From: Niameybacter massiliensis | GTDB taxonomy: Bacteria; Bacillota; Clostridia; Lachnospirales; Cellulosilyticaceae | Direction: 5' to 3' | DNA length: 64,000 bases | Assembly: GCF_001282685.1 (NCBI RefSeq) | Contig: NZ_LN875034.1 | Coordinates: 585,551 to 649,550, forward strand | In this document: one piece after another, positions 9,407 to 17,669 of the stretch | How the letters are laid out: each line of letters begins with the position of its first letter | Position numbering within the stretch: position 1 is the stretch's first letter | The notes under the pieces: model-generated | Seen by the model: the letters and a program-made list of their open reading frames with translations, nothing else | Databases searched by the model: none | Told to the model about the DNA's origin: nothing | Made by a program: the position numbers and the translations under genes

Positions 9407-9450
9407 ATAAAAGCAAGAGGGAATTAAGATTAATTCCCTCTTGCTTTTAT
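9407..9450 (-). terminator. Terminator of apbE
   Basis: A perfect 21 bp stem (9407-9427 with 9430-9450) has only a 2-base centre, followed on the minus strand by a T-rich run. It begins five bases after the apbE stop. Confidence 0.85.
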
Positions 9451-9454
9451 CTGT

Positions 9455-10501
9455 TTAATTTATAAGTTCAAATGCTTCATTGGTAAGTACAAAGTTTCCT
9501 TTGAGGCCTTCAGTGATATAAATCTTTGAGTCTTTACTAATGAAAATAGCATCAACACCAGGAAGTGTTTGGACAAAGGCTAGTCCTTCTTCAAGACCTT
9601 TAGAAAAAACAGCAGTAGATAGAGCATCCCCATCAATAGATTTATCACTAATAATAGAAATCCCAGCAATATCATTATCAAAAGGATAACCTGTTTTTGG
9701 ATCAAGAATATGATGATATTTTTTACCATTAGCTTCAAGGAAGCGTTCATATATACCTGAAGTTACAACAGATTGATCAGCAACAGAAACATAGCCAACA
9801 ATATTGTTACGATTTTCAAAAGGATCTTGAATACCTACTTTCCAAAGTGAGCCATCTACTTTATGACCTAGAGTATAAATGTTCCCACCTAAATCGACTA
9901 AAGCGTGTTCTACACCTTTAGATGCGAGAAGGTCAGCAATAGCATCGGCAGTATAACCTTTAGCGATACCTCCTAGGTCTAGCTTCATATTTGGTTTTTC
10001 TAAATAAATAGTAGAAGCATCTGGATCTAAAATAATATTTTCATAACCAATAGTAGGAAGAGCTGCATCAATCTCTTCTTGACTAGGCACACGCGCTTCA
10101 GGGAGTCCGATACTCCAGAGTTTTACGATAGGTCCTACAGATAAATCAAAAGAACCATTTGTAAGTTCACTATAGTAAACACCTTTTTCTACAATATCAA
10201 AGAGTGTGCTATTTACTTTATAAGGGGCAGTGCCACTAGAAGCATTAAGTTCTGTAAGTAGGGTACTACTTTTATTTAAACTAAGCTCATTTTCGAGTTC
10301 TTTAACTAAGTTAAAGGCATCATTTAAGATTTCTGGGTCTTGATGATCAAAGAGTGTAACAGATACGGTTGTACCCATTAATAATTCAGTACGCTTTAAT
10401 GGATCTGATGAGGTATTCTTTGATACAGTGTTATTGCAACCTACAAAAAATAGGGAAGTAACTAAGCTTAAGGATATAAGTGATTTAAAAAAAGTCTTCA
10501 T
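9455..10501 (-). CDS. apbE: FAD:protein FMN transferase (flavinyltransferase), lipoprotein
   Basis: A 348-residue ApbE-family enzyme that transfers FMN from FAD onto a Thr of partner proteins outside the cytoplasmic membrane. The N-terminus is a lipoprotein signal with FVGC (Cys22). The core shows MGTTVSVTLFD near 43, KLDLGGIAKGYTADAIADLL near 173, VDLGGNIYTLG near 203 and a C-terminal DGDALSTAVFSKG segment with the catalytic Mg-binding Asp. It lies 185 bases downstream of the FMN-binding lipoprotein gene on the same strand; that lipoprotein carries the TGATS target motif and is the obvious substrate. This matches the FmnB role in flavin-based extracellular electron transfer. The terminator between the two genes means separate or partly coupled transcription. 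Confidence 0.94.
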   Translation of the reverse strand: MKTFFKSLISLSLVTSLFFVGCNNTVSKNTSSDPLKRTELLMGTTVSVTLFDHQDPEILNDAFNLVKELENELSLNKSSTLLTELNASSGTAPYKVNSTLFDIVEKGVYYSELTNGSFDLSVGPIVKLWSIGLPEARVPSQEEIDAALPTIGYENIILDPDASTIYLEKPNMKLDLGGIAKGYTADAIADLLASKGVEHALVDLGGNIYTLGHKVDGSLWKVGIQDPFENRNNIVGYVSVADQSVVTSGIYERFLEANGKKYHHILDPKTGYPFDNDIAGISIISDKSIDGDALSTAVFSKGLEEGLAFVQTLPGVDAIFISKDSKIYITEGLKGNFVLTNEAFELIN

Positions 10502-10639
10502 ATTAAAATCTCCTAGTAAATGTATCAGATAAGTAAATCTTTTATATTATATAGTACTATCTTGAAAATAAAAAGATAGGTATAACTCTAGTTTAACATA
10601 TGAAACAAGGAAGTATCATATGAGATTGTAGATTGAGAT

Positions 10640-10672
10640 AAAAAAAGGATGTTTGACTAGGTCAAACATCCT
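10640..10672 (-). terminator. Terminator of the FMN-binding lipoprotein gene
   Basis: A 12 bp perfect stem (10646-10657 with 10661-10672) with a 3-base loop is followed on the minus strand by seven T. Confidence 0.85.
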
Positions 10673-10686
10673 CAAGAATTTATATA

Positions 10687-11226
10687 TTACTCTGCAGCTG
10701 GAGCTTCAACAAGAAGAACTTCTGTGTTACCTTCTTGGATGTTAGCCATAAGAGCTGTAGCTAATGTTGCGAAATCATTTGATGAGCTTGTAGCACCTGT
10801 TACAACATCTACTGCAGCAGGATCTTGAGTAGCAACTAAACCTTCAGCTAAAGCTGGAGAGAATTCAGCTGGGCTTGTACCAGCGATATCTTTCATTTTT
10901 GCATTGTATTCAGCATCAGCTGATTTTAAAGCGCCTTCAGCATTTGCATAATCGAAAGCAGCAGCAGTGATTTGACCACCTTCAACTGTTACTTCTACGA
11001 AAGCTTTCCAACCACGTTCGTCAGCTTCAGCGTATTCAGCTTTGTATGCACCATCTTTTAATGCACTAGCTTCTTCAGCAGGAGCTTCTTCTGTTGTGTT
11101 GTCTTCAGCTGGAGTTTCTACAGCTGGTTTTTCAGCAGGAGCTTCTTCTTTTGATGAACAAGCTGTAAATGATCCAAGTGCAACTACTGATGCACACATT
11201 AATGCGAAAAGTTTTTTATTTTTCAT
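10687..11226 (-). CDS. FMN-binding lipoprotein, probable ApbE-flavinylated electron carrier
   Basis: A 179-residue exported lipoprotein: signal MKNKKLFALMCASVVALGS with the lipobox FTAC (Cys23). Residues about 24-55 are a low-complexity Ala/Glu/Pro linker (EEAPAEKPAVETPAE), which would hold the domain away from the membrane. An FMN_bind domain occupies about 56-170 and ends in VTGATSSS; Thr146 of TGATS is the expected covalent FMN site. PplA of Listeria, the final carrier in flavin-based extracellular electron transfer, is similar but has two such domains; this one has a single domain. With apbE beside it and ndh2 divergent, a role in electron export is likely. The actual acceptor is unknown. 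Confidence 0.85.
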   Translation of the reverse strand: MKNKKLFALMCASVVALGSFTACSSKEEAPAEKPAVETPAEDNTTEEAPAEEASALKDGAYKAEYAEADERGWKAFVEVTVEGGQITAAAFDYANAEGALKSADAEYNAKMKDIAGTSPAEFSPALAEGLVATQDPAAVDVVTGATSSSNDFATLATALMANIQEGNTEVLLVEAPAAE

Positions 11227-11551
11227 GTTTAATTTCTCCTAATCAATGTTAATTATGTAAAAACAAAGCACTCACTATTCTACTTCTGAAATGTTAATAA
11301 AATATGAACTTATACTGAATAAACTATGAACTACTATGAATTGATGTAATAATTTATGGAAATTTAGAAAATAACATAGGATAATATATTGTAAAAGTTA
11401 AAAAAGATAGATTATATAATGCTTAAATTAAAAATCCTTTAAAATGAAGCGAAATGGGATTATTTTAAAACTAGACAAATATGAAGATGTTGTGTACACT
11501 GTATTGGAAAATGGAAAAAAATTATGTTAAGTGGCTAGAAGGAGACAAGAC
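11227..11551. other. Divergent intergenic region of the electron-transfer cluster
   Basis: This 325-base AT-rich region must hold promoters for both the lipoprotein gene (minus) and ndh2 (plus). A perfect TATAAT at 11415-11420 lacks a good -35 at 17 bases. On the minus strand TAGAAT (11282-11277) is a possible -10. TATGAACT occurs twice and TATGAATT once within 11311-11344, an imperfect direct repeat that may be a regulator site. No gene is seen. Confidence 0.35.
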
Positions 11552-13417
11552 ATGGCAGCAACAAATATTGTAATTTTGGGTGCAGGTTACGCAGGTGTAC
11601 ATGCAGCTAAAAAACTAGCTAAAAAGTACAAGAAGAATAATGATGTAACAATCACACTCATTGACAAAAACCCTTACCATACACTCATGACAGAACTTCA
11701 TGAAGTGGCAGGAGGACGTGTACCAGAAGCATCAGTAAAAGTAGACCTACATAAAATCTTCCACCGCACAAAAGTAAATGTGGTAGTAGATTACATTGAA
11801 AATGTAGATTTAGAAAAACAAGTTGTTAAAACAACTCATGGTTCATATGACTACTCATACTTAATGGTAGGTCTTGGAAGTGAACCAGCATACTTTGGTG
11901 TACCAGGTGTAAAAGAACACGGGTTCAGCCTTTGGTCTTTAGATGATGCACTTACTATTCGTGAGCACATTGAGTACCAATTTAGAAAAGCTTCTATTGA
12001 AAGAGATGAAAAAGTAAGACGCGAAATGCTTACTTTCATCGTAGCAGGAGCAGGCTTTACAGGTATAGAAATGGCTGGAGAACTTCTTGAGTGGAAAGAT
12101 ACTTTAGCAGCAAAATATCATGTAGATGTAGAAGAAGTTCAAGTATATGTAGTTGAAGCAGCAGGAACAATTCTTAACATGCTTGACCAAAAACAAGCAG
12201 CAAAAGCTGAAAAGTATATGGTTAAACATAAAATTGAAGTGCTTAAAAATGCTCCAATTACAGAAGTTAAAGAAGATAGTATTACACTTAAAGATGGTAG
12301 AAGTATTGCAACACGTACACTTATTTGGACTTGTGGTATCCAATGTGCAACAAGTGCATCAGATGTAGCAGTAGAAAAAACACGTGCAAACCGTCTTAAA
12401 GCAAATGATTATATGCAAGCAGAAGGTCATGAGAACGTGTATGTAATAGGTGACTGTGCATATAATGAAGCGAATGGTAACTGTACTAATCCTCAGATTG
12501 TAGAAGCAGCAGAACAAACTGCTACAACAGCGGCTAAAAACATCATTGCATCTATTGAAAACAAAGAAAAAGTTGCTTTCAAAGGGAACTATCATGGATT
12601 CATGGTTTCTATTGGTGGACGTTATGGTGTAGCGAATCTTTCAGGCGTTAAGCTTTCAGGTTTCTTTGCAATGGTAATGAAACATATTGTAAACCTTATC
12701 TACTTATTTGGTGTATTAAATGTAAACTCTGTATACCATTACTTACAACACGAGTTCTTCGATATGAAACAAAATAGAAATATTATGAGAGGTCATATCT
12801 CTTCTGTTGGAAACCGTCTATGGACAGTACCTCTTAGATTATATATTGGTACATTATGGTTAATCGAAGGTCTTAAAAAGTTAATGGGTGAAGGCACATG
12901 GGATTCTATGTGGGAAACACTTAAAAACACAGGTGATTTAGCAGTTCAAATTGGTTCAGACAGTTGGATTAAAGCAGGTAACGTAAAAATGCCATTTGAT
13001 TGGTTATATGATGCAGTTTCATCAGCTTCTCAAACAGGAGATGCAGCATCTACATTTGCAGAACCTATTTTAGATAAAATGCCAGGTTTCTATGAAGCAA
13101 TCATGAAAATCATGATTCCTACACCAGAGATGGCAGTGTTCTTCCAAACAATCGTTGTTATTACAGAGATTTGTATTGGTCTTGCACTTATCGCTGGTTT
13201 ATTCACATGGTTAGCATCAGCAGCATCAGCATTTATGACAATTAACTTCGTATTATCTGCTATGGCTGGATGGGAAATCTTATGGTTCTTCTTCGGTGCA
13301 ATTGCGCTGATGAATGGATGTGGACGTGCATTTGGTCTTGATCACTATGTGTTACCATGGATTAATAAGATAGCTGGTAATTGGTGGCTTGGAGAAAACA
13401 AGCATATTTATAAATAA
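11552..13417 (+). CDS. ndh2: Type II NADH dehydrogenase with C-terminal membrane domain (EET-type Ndh2)
   Basis: ATG 11552 is preceded by AGAAGGAG seven bases upstream and is preferred over the GTG at 11531; this gives 621 residues. The first ~400 residues are an NDH-2 flavoprotein: NAD/FAD motifs VILGAGYAGVHAAKKLAKK at the start, VAGAGFTGIEMAGELLEW near 165-182, VYVIGDCAYNEANGNCTNP near 299. The remaining ~220 residues form a membrane domain with several hydrophobic helices (FFQTIVVITEICIGLALIAG, WEILWFFFGAIALMNGCGRA), DoxX-like in appearance. Ordinary NDH-2 enzymes lack this extension; the Ndh2 of the Listeria extracellular electron transfer locus has it. It should pass NADH electrons to a quinone pool. 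The polyprenyl synthase gene follows after 34 bases. Confidence 0.9.
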   Translation: MAATNIVILGAGYAGVHAAKKLAKKYKKNNDVTITLIDKNPYHTLMTELHEVAGGRVPEASVKVDLHKIFHRTKVNVVVDYIENVDLEKQVVKTTHGSYDYSYLMVGLGSEPAYFGVPGVKEHGFSLWSLDDALTIREHIEYQFRKASIERDEKVRREMLTFIVAGAGFTGIEMAGELLEWKDTLAAKYHVDVEEVQVYVVEAAGTILNMLDQKQAAKAEKYMVKHKIEVLKNAPITEVKEDSITLKDGRSIATRTLIWTCGIQCATSASDVAVEKTRANRLKANDYMQAEGHENVYVIGDCAYNEANGNCTNPQIVEAAEQTATTAAKNIIASIENKEKVAFKGNYHGFMVSIGGRYGVANLSGVKLSGFFAMVMKHIVNLIYLFGVLNVNSVYHYLQHEFFDMKQNRNIMRGHISSVGNRLWTVPLRLYIGTLWLIEGLKKLMGEGTWDSMWETLKNTGDLAVQIGSDSWIKAGNVKMPFDWLYDAVSSASQTGDAASTFAEPILDKMPGFYEAIMKIMIPTPEMAVFFQTIVVITEICIGLALIAGLFTWLASAASAFMTINFVLSAMAGWEILWFFFGAIALMNGCGRAFGLDHYVLPWINKIAGNWWLGENKHIYK

Positions 13418-13451
13418 AAAGTGAAAAATAAGATTAGAAAGAGGTGAAGGC

Positions 13452-14417
13452 ATGCACATCATTTGGAACCAGTATCCAGAGATCAAAGAAGAGTTACTTG
13501 AAATTATAAAATTAATGGATGAGAATGCAAAATGCAAGGATAAGGTGATTGAGCAATCTATTAAAGATCTTATTCATGCAAACGGCAAGATGATTAGGCC
13601 TGCCTTTACAGTTCTTGCAGCACATTTTGGAGAGTATGAACCTGAAAAGGTAAGAGCACTAGCTTCTGTAGTAGAACTATTTCATATGGCAACTTTAGTC
13701 CATGATGATGTTATAGATGATGCTAATCTTAGAAGAGGTGTTCCTACAATCCAAGCCAAATATGGAAAAGAATATGCAGTCTATATTGGAGATTACTTAT
13801 TCTGTATTTGTTTTAAAATTTTAGCAAGTACAGCATCTCTTCAAAGTATCCAAGTAGATAGTTTATCCATGTCTAGAATTTGTCTAGGAGAAGTAGAACA
13901 ACTTAATTCTAGATTTAATACTGAAGTATCAGTTAAAAATTATTTAAAACGTATTGCAGGAAAGACAGCAGAGCTTTTCTCATTAAGTCTTTATATAGGA
14001 GCAGCAGAATCAGGTTGTAGCGATAAGTTAGCCAAAAGCTTTTGGCGTATTGGACACCATATTGGAATGGCATTCCAAATTATTGATGATATCCTAGATT
14101 ATACAGGATGTGAAAAATCAGTTGGAAAAGATCATGCCAAAGATATTCAAGAAGGTGTGTTTAATCTTCCTCTTATCTATGCATTAGAAAAGCAACCTAA
14201 AGATTTATTAGCTTTATTAGAAAAGCATCCATATAGCGATACAGATCTAAAAGAAATTGTTCAGCTTGTAGATACTTATGGTGGCATTGATAGAGCAAGA
14301 AGATTAGCTCATCAATATACACAAAAAGCTTACAAGCATATAAATAAGCTTCCAGATAATGAATATAAAATGATTCTATTAGAAGTTGCACACAAGCTTT
14401 TAGATAGAGCTTATTAA
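13452..14417 (+). CDS. Polyprenyl diphosphate synthase (DmkB-like)
   Basis: A 321-residue trans-prenyltransferase that builds the isoprenoid tail of a quinone. The first Asp-rich motif is LVHDDVIDDANLRRG (about residues 80-94) and the second is QIIDDILDYTG (about 212-222). GKMIRPAF near 48 and GKTAELFSLS are also conserved. No bulky residue immediately upstream of the first motif clearly fixes a short chain (FHMATLVHDD), so a C30-C40 product is reasonable. AGAGGTGAAGG precedes the ATG. Cotranscription with ndh2 argues for a dedicated demethylmenaquinone-type carrier, as with DmkB in the Listeria cluster; the DmkA prenyltransferase is not in this window. Confidence 0.9.
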   Translation: MHIIWNQYPEIKEELLEIIKLMDENAKCKDKVIEQSIKDLIHANGKMIRPAFTVLAAHFGEYEPEKVRALASVVELFHMATLVHDDVIDDANLRRGVPTIQAKYGKEYAVYIGDYLFCICFKILASTASLQSIQVDSLSMSRICLGEVEQLNSRFNTEVSVKNYLKRIAGKTAELFSLSLYIGAAESGCSDKLAKSFWRIGHHIGMAFQIIDDILDYTGCEKSVGKDHAKDIQEGVFNLPLIYALEKQPKDLLALLEKHPYSDTDLKEIVQLVDTYGGIDRARRLAHQYTQKAYKHINKLPDNEYKMILLEVAHKLLDRAY

Positions 14418-14435
14418 AAATATAAAGACATGTTG

Positions 14436-14486
14436 AAGCACGTTTTAACTTAGTATACAGACTAAGTTAAAACGTGCTTTTTTATG
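14436..14486 (+). terminator. Terminator of the ndh2 operon
   Basis: A stem of about 19 bp (14436-14454 with 14461-14479) with a 6-base loop is followed by a T-run. Confidence 0.9.
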
Positions 14487-14509
14487 TTTTAGACTGCAAA
14501 GTATTAAGA

Positions 14510-15262
14510 AAATAAATATTTTATGGAGTGAGGATGTGCTTATATTTAGTCTACTTAGGTGAGCTGTCTAGCTGGATTCTCCTTCACCTGCTTCACTTCG
14601 CTTTCAGAGAAATGTAACTCATTCAAAAATAATAACGGTGTGAACTCACTTCGTTCAAACAGCACACCTAAAACCATTATTTTTTCATTTCGAACATTTC
14701 TTATCTGAAAACTACGTAGGCAGATTCCGGAGAACACACCTATCCTGTCACTTAATCAAGTCTACTAAATATACCCCCCTCACTTTGTGGACTGCGCCAG
14801 CGGAGAGATTACTAAACTTCATGTAGCTTATATTCTAAGTCCATCCTCGAAAAAAGCTCCATGGAGGTCATCCACGCATCACCGCCCTTTTCTACTTAGA
14901 AAGTTAACTTTTCACTTCCAGTGACATGCCGTGGAGAGGAAAGAAGAGCAAACATCTCTTCTTTGGAAGGCAAAACCTTGCATGTCCCAATGTCTTTTGC
15001 TATCTTTCTACCGGAACGGCTATGATGTGATGGGCTGTAAGGTGAGTTATTGTATGCAAACTTTCTCCGCAAACTTTTTAGAGAGGCTTAGTAAATGGAA
15101 TCAAACTGGTTTTAGGGAAATGTTTGAAGAAAAGTGAACTTCTTTTCTGAGTTTTGACCGTTAGTTTGATGGAATGAACTTAGCCTGTCTTAAAAGGCGA
15201 GGACTAGAAGTTGGAATACAATAAGCTTGCCTACATGCCCTCACACTAACCAAATATTTATT
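14510..15262. repeat. Long non-coding repeat element, copy 2, with terminal inverted repeats
   Basis: Same orientation and ends as 3311-4064. By eye the copies differ by five substitutions and one single-base deletion (copy-1 positions 3755, 3807, 3843, 3873, about 3884, and 3895). All fall within about 140 bp, so the other ~600 bp are identical. The deletion would shift any reading frame there, which supports a non-coding element. The substitution at 3755 falls in a hairpin loop and leaves its 9 bp stem intact. As in copy 1, the element starts just after a terminator. Together with a terminator and the nadA promoter it fills the 987-base gap 14418-15404. Confidence 0.9.
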
Positions 15263-15322
15263 ATTTAGGTAAGTCTATAGCAAAGATTTGCAATAGAATA
15301 ACAGATAAAATAAAAACGCATT

Positions 15323-15342
15323 ACATGTGACAAGACATATGT
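15323..15342. promoter_or_regulatory. Imperfect palindrome upstream of nadA, candidate NAD-regulator site
   Basis: ACATGTGACAAGACATATGT is a 20 bp imperfect inverted repeat (7 of 10 positions symmetric) immediately upstream of the -35 hexamer. De novo NAD genes in Firmicutes are commonly repressed by NiaR. I recall its operators containing a TGTCTTG-like core, which the complement here resembles, but assignment is inference. Confidence 0.4.
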
Positions 15343-15343
15343 A

Positions 15344-15372
15344 TTGTAAAAAATATTAAACAGTGGTATATT
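15344..15372 (+). promoter_or_regulatory. Sigma-A promoter of nadABC
   Basis: TTGTAA (15344-15349), a 17-base spacer and TATATT (15367-15372). The start codon lies about 26 bases past the predicted transcription start. Confidence 0.6.
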
Positions 15373-15404
15373 AACATTTATATGACATACAAGAGAGGTG
15401 AACT

Positions 15405-16319
15405 ATGAAAAAGCAAGAACTCATTCAGGCAATACAAACTTTAAAAAAAGAAAAAGATGCTATTATTTTAGCTCATTACTATACAGATGGAGATGTACAA
15501 GAAATAGCAGATTATGTGGGTGATTCCTATTATTTATCAAAGATAGCTAAGGAAGCACCACAGCAATTGATTGTTTTTTGTGGTGTACTTTTTATGGGGG
15601 AAAGTGCTAAGATTCTTAATCCAGATAAAAAGGTACTCATGCCAGATCCTAAAGCAGATTGCCCAATGGCTCATATGGTGACCTTAGAAGAAATTAAGAG
15701 AGTACGTGCAGAGCATGAAGACTTAGCAGTCGTGTGTTATATTAACTCAACTGCAGAGATTAAAGCGTTATCAGATGTCTGCGTAACCTCTGCAAATGCT
15801 TTAAAGATAGTAAAAAATATTGAGGCATCTAAGATTTTCTTTATTCCAGATGAGAACCTAGGAAGTTATGTAGCACAGCAAGTACCAGAAAAAGAATTTA
15901 TTTTTAATAAGGGATTTTGTCCAATACATAAGAGCATGTCTAAAGAATTAGTACAAGAAGCTAAAGCACAGTATCCAGAGGCAGAGATTTTAATCCATCC
16001 AGAGTGTACACCAGATGTTGTTGCGTTAGGTGATTATGTAGGAAGTACAAGTGGCATTATTGAATATGCAACGAAGAGTAATAAAGAAGAGTTTATTGTT
16101 TGTACAGAGATTGGTATAGAGTATGCTCTTAAACAAAATAATCCTCATAAAGTTTTTCGTTTTGTAGGGGAAATGAAAGCCTGTGTAAGTATGAAATGTG
16201 TAAGTTTAGAAACACTCTATGAGACTTTAAAAAATGAGCAATATGAGATAACTTTAGACGAAGATGTTATGAAAAAAGCAGAACATGCATTACTTGAGAT
16301 GCATCGTTTAGCACAATAA
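15405..16319 (+). CDS. nadA: Quinolinate synthase
   Basis: A [4Fe-4S] enzyme that condenses iminoaspartate with dihydroxyacetone phosphate to quinolinate, the second step of de novo NAD synthesis. The 304-residue length fits the compact type. AHYYTDGDVQEIADYVGDSYYLS near residues 23-45 is the conserved N-terminal signature. Three Cys-bearing segments fit the cluster ligands: FCGVLFMGESAKIL, HPECTPDV and GEMKACVSMKCVSL. AGAGAGGTGAAC precedes the ATG. It is the first gene of nadA-nadB-nadC; nadB starts 24 bases after its stop. Confidence 0.96.
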   Translation: MKKQELIQAIQTLKKEKDAIILAHYYTDGDVQEIADYVGDSYYLSKIAKEAPQQLIVFCGVLFMGESAKILNPDKKVLMPDPKADCPMAHMVTLEEIKRVRAEHEDLAVVCYINSTAEIKALSDVCVTSANALKIVKNIEASKIFFIPDENLGSYVAQQVPEKEFIFNKGFCPIHKSMSKELVQEAKAQYPEAEILIHPECTPDVVALGDYVGSTSGIIEYATKSNKEEFIVCTEIGIEYALKQNNPHKVFRFVGEMKACVSMKCVSLETLYETLKNEQYEITLDEDVMKKAEHALLEMHRLAQ

Positions 16320-16343
16320 GAATGCTTAAAAAGAAGGGATAAT

Positions 16344-17669
16344 ATGAACGACTCATATGATGTAATTATAGTAGGAACAGGGGTATCAGGGCTATTTGCA
16401 GCACTTCACTTACCTAGTACTTATAAAATTTTAATGATTAGTAAGGATACATTAGAAGCAAGCGACTCTTACCTTGCTCAAGGTGGTATTTCTACATTAA
16501 AACATGAAAATGACTATGTAAGTTATTTTGAAGATACTTTAAAAGCAGGAAGATATGAAAATAACAAAGAAGCAGTAGACATTATGATCAAAGAATCAAC
16601 ACGTACAATTAATGAGCTCATTCAGTATGGTGTAGCATTTGATTCATATGACGGTGAGCTAATTTATACCAGAGAAGGCGCACATTCTACCAATCGTATT
16701 TTGCATCATAAAGATATTACAGGCAAAGAAATTACTTCTAAGCTTTTAGAAAGAGTAAAAGAAAAAGAGAATATTGAATTAGTAGAGTTTGTAACAATGA
16801 TAGACTTACTTACAGTAGATCATACATGTAAGGGGATAGTTGTAAAATATAATAAAGGTCATAAAATGATTTATAGTAAGCAAGTGATCTTGGCAACAGG
16901 TGGTATAGGAGGCTTGTTTGAAAGCTCCACAAACTATAAGCACTTAACAGGAGATAGCTTAGCAATTGCTCTAAAGCATCATATTGAATTACAAGATATT
17001 CATTACATACAAATCCACCCAACTACTTTATATAGTCGTAAACAAGGACGACGTTTCCTTATATCAGAAGCAGTGAGAGGTGAGGGAGGTATTCTTCTTA
17101 ATAAGAATAAAAAGCGATTTGTAGATGAACTTTTACCTAGGGATGTAGTAAGTGTAGCAATTTATGATCAAATGGTAAAAGACAAGAGCCCATATGTTTG
17201 GCTTTCGTTAAAACATTTAGGTGCAGAGAAAATTAAACAACGCTTCCCTAATATCTATGAGCGATGCCTAGAAGAGGGGTATGATTTAGCCTATGAGCCT
17301 ATACCGGTTACACCTGCACAGCATTATTTTATGGGTGGTGTGAAAGTGAATATGCATAGTCAAACCTCTATGAAAGCTTTATATGCTGTAGGAGAAACGA
17401 GTTGTAATGGTGTACATGGACGTAATAGGTTAGCTAGCAATTCTTTATTAGAAAGTCTTATATTTGCAAGAAGAGCTGCCGAAAGTATTATTAGTGAAAT
17501 GAATAATATGGATAAACAAGATTACAATGATTCTCTAAAACAGGTTACATATGAGGAAGATAGCAGAAATTTAGAAACACAATACAAAGAACTTATTTTA
17601 GGTGAGATTAAGCGAAAGGATGAGAAATTCTATGATCAATGGTGTCACAATGACAATCAATGTGGATGA
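16344..17669 (+). CDS. nadB: L-aspartate oxidase
   Basis: An FAD enzyme that oxidises L-aspartate to iminoaspartate for NadA; in anaerobes fumarate can be the oxidant. The N-terminal Rossmann motif is IIVGTGVSGLFAALHL. SDSYLAQGGIS, REGAHSTNRILHHKDITGKEI, QIHPTTLY, RGEGGILLNKNKKRF and the C-terminal GETSCNGVHGRNRLASNSLLE block are typical, including the catalytic Arg residues. At 441 residues it is about 90-100 shorter than the E. coli or B. subtilis enzymes because most of the C-terminal helical domain is missing; the catalytic core looks complete. AAGAAGGGAT is the ribosome binding site. Its 3' end overlaps nadC. Confidence 0.94.
   Translation: MNDSYDVIIVGTGVSGLFAALHLPSTYKILMISKDTLEASDSYLAQGGISTLKHENDYVSYFEDTLKAGRYENNKEAVDIMIKESTRTINELIQYGVAFDSYDGELIYTREGAHSTNRILHHKDITGKEITSKLLERVKEKENIELVEFVTMIDLLTVDHTCKGIVVKYNKGHKMIYSKQVILATGGIGGLFESSTNYKHLTGDSLAIALKHHIELQDIHYIQIHPTTLYSRKQGRRFLISEAVRGEGGILLNKNKKRFVDELLPRDVVSVAIYDQMVKDKSPYVWLSLKHLGAEKIKQRFPNIYERCLEEGYDLAYEPIPVTPAQHYFMGGVKVNMHSQTSMKALYAVGETSCNGVHGRNRLASNSLLESLIFARRAAESIISEMNNMDKQDYNDSLKQVTYEEDSRNLETQYKELILGEIKRKDEKFYDQWCHNDNQCG

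Noticed and set aside
11339-11420. Full promoter for ndh2 using TATAAT at 11415
   Set aside because: No hexamer close to TTGACA at 16-18 bases; TTGTAA is 20 bases away. Left as a candidate -10 only.
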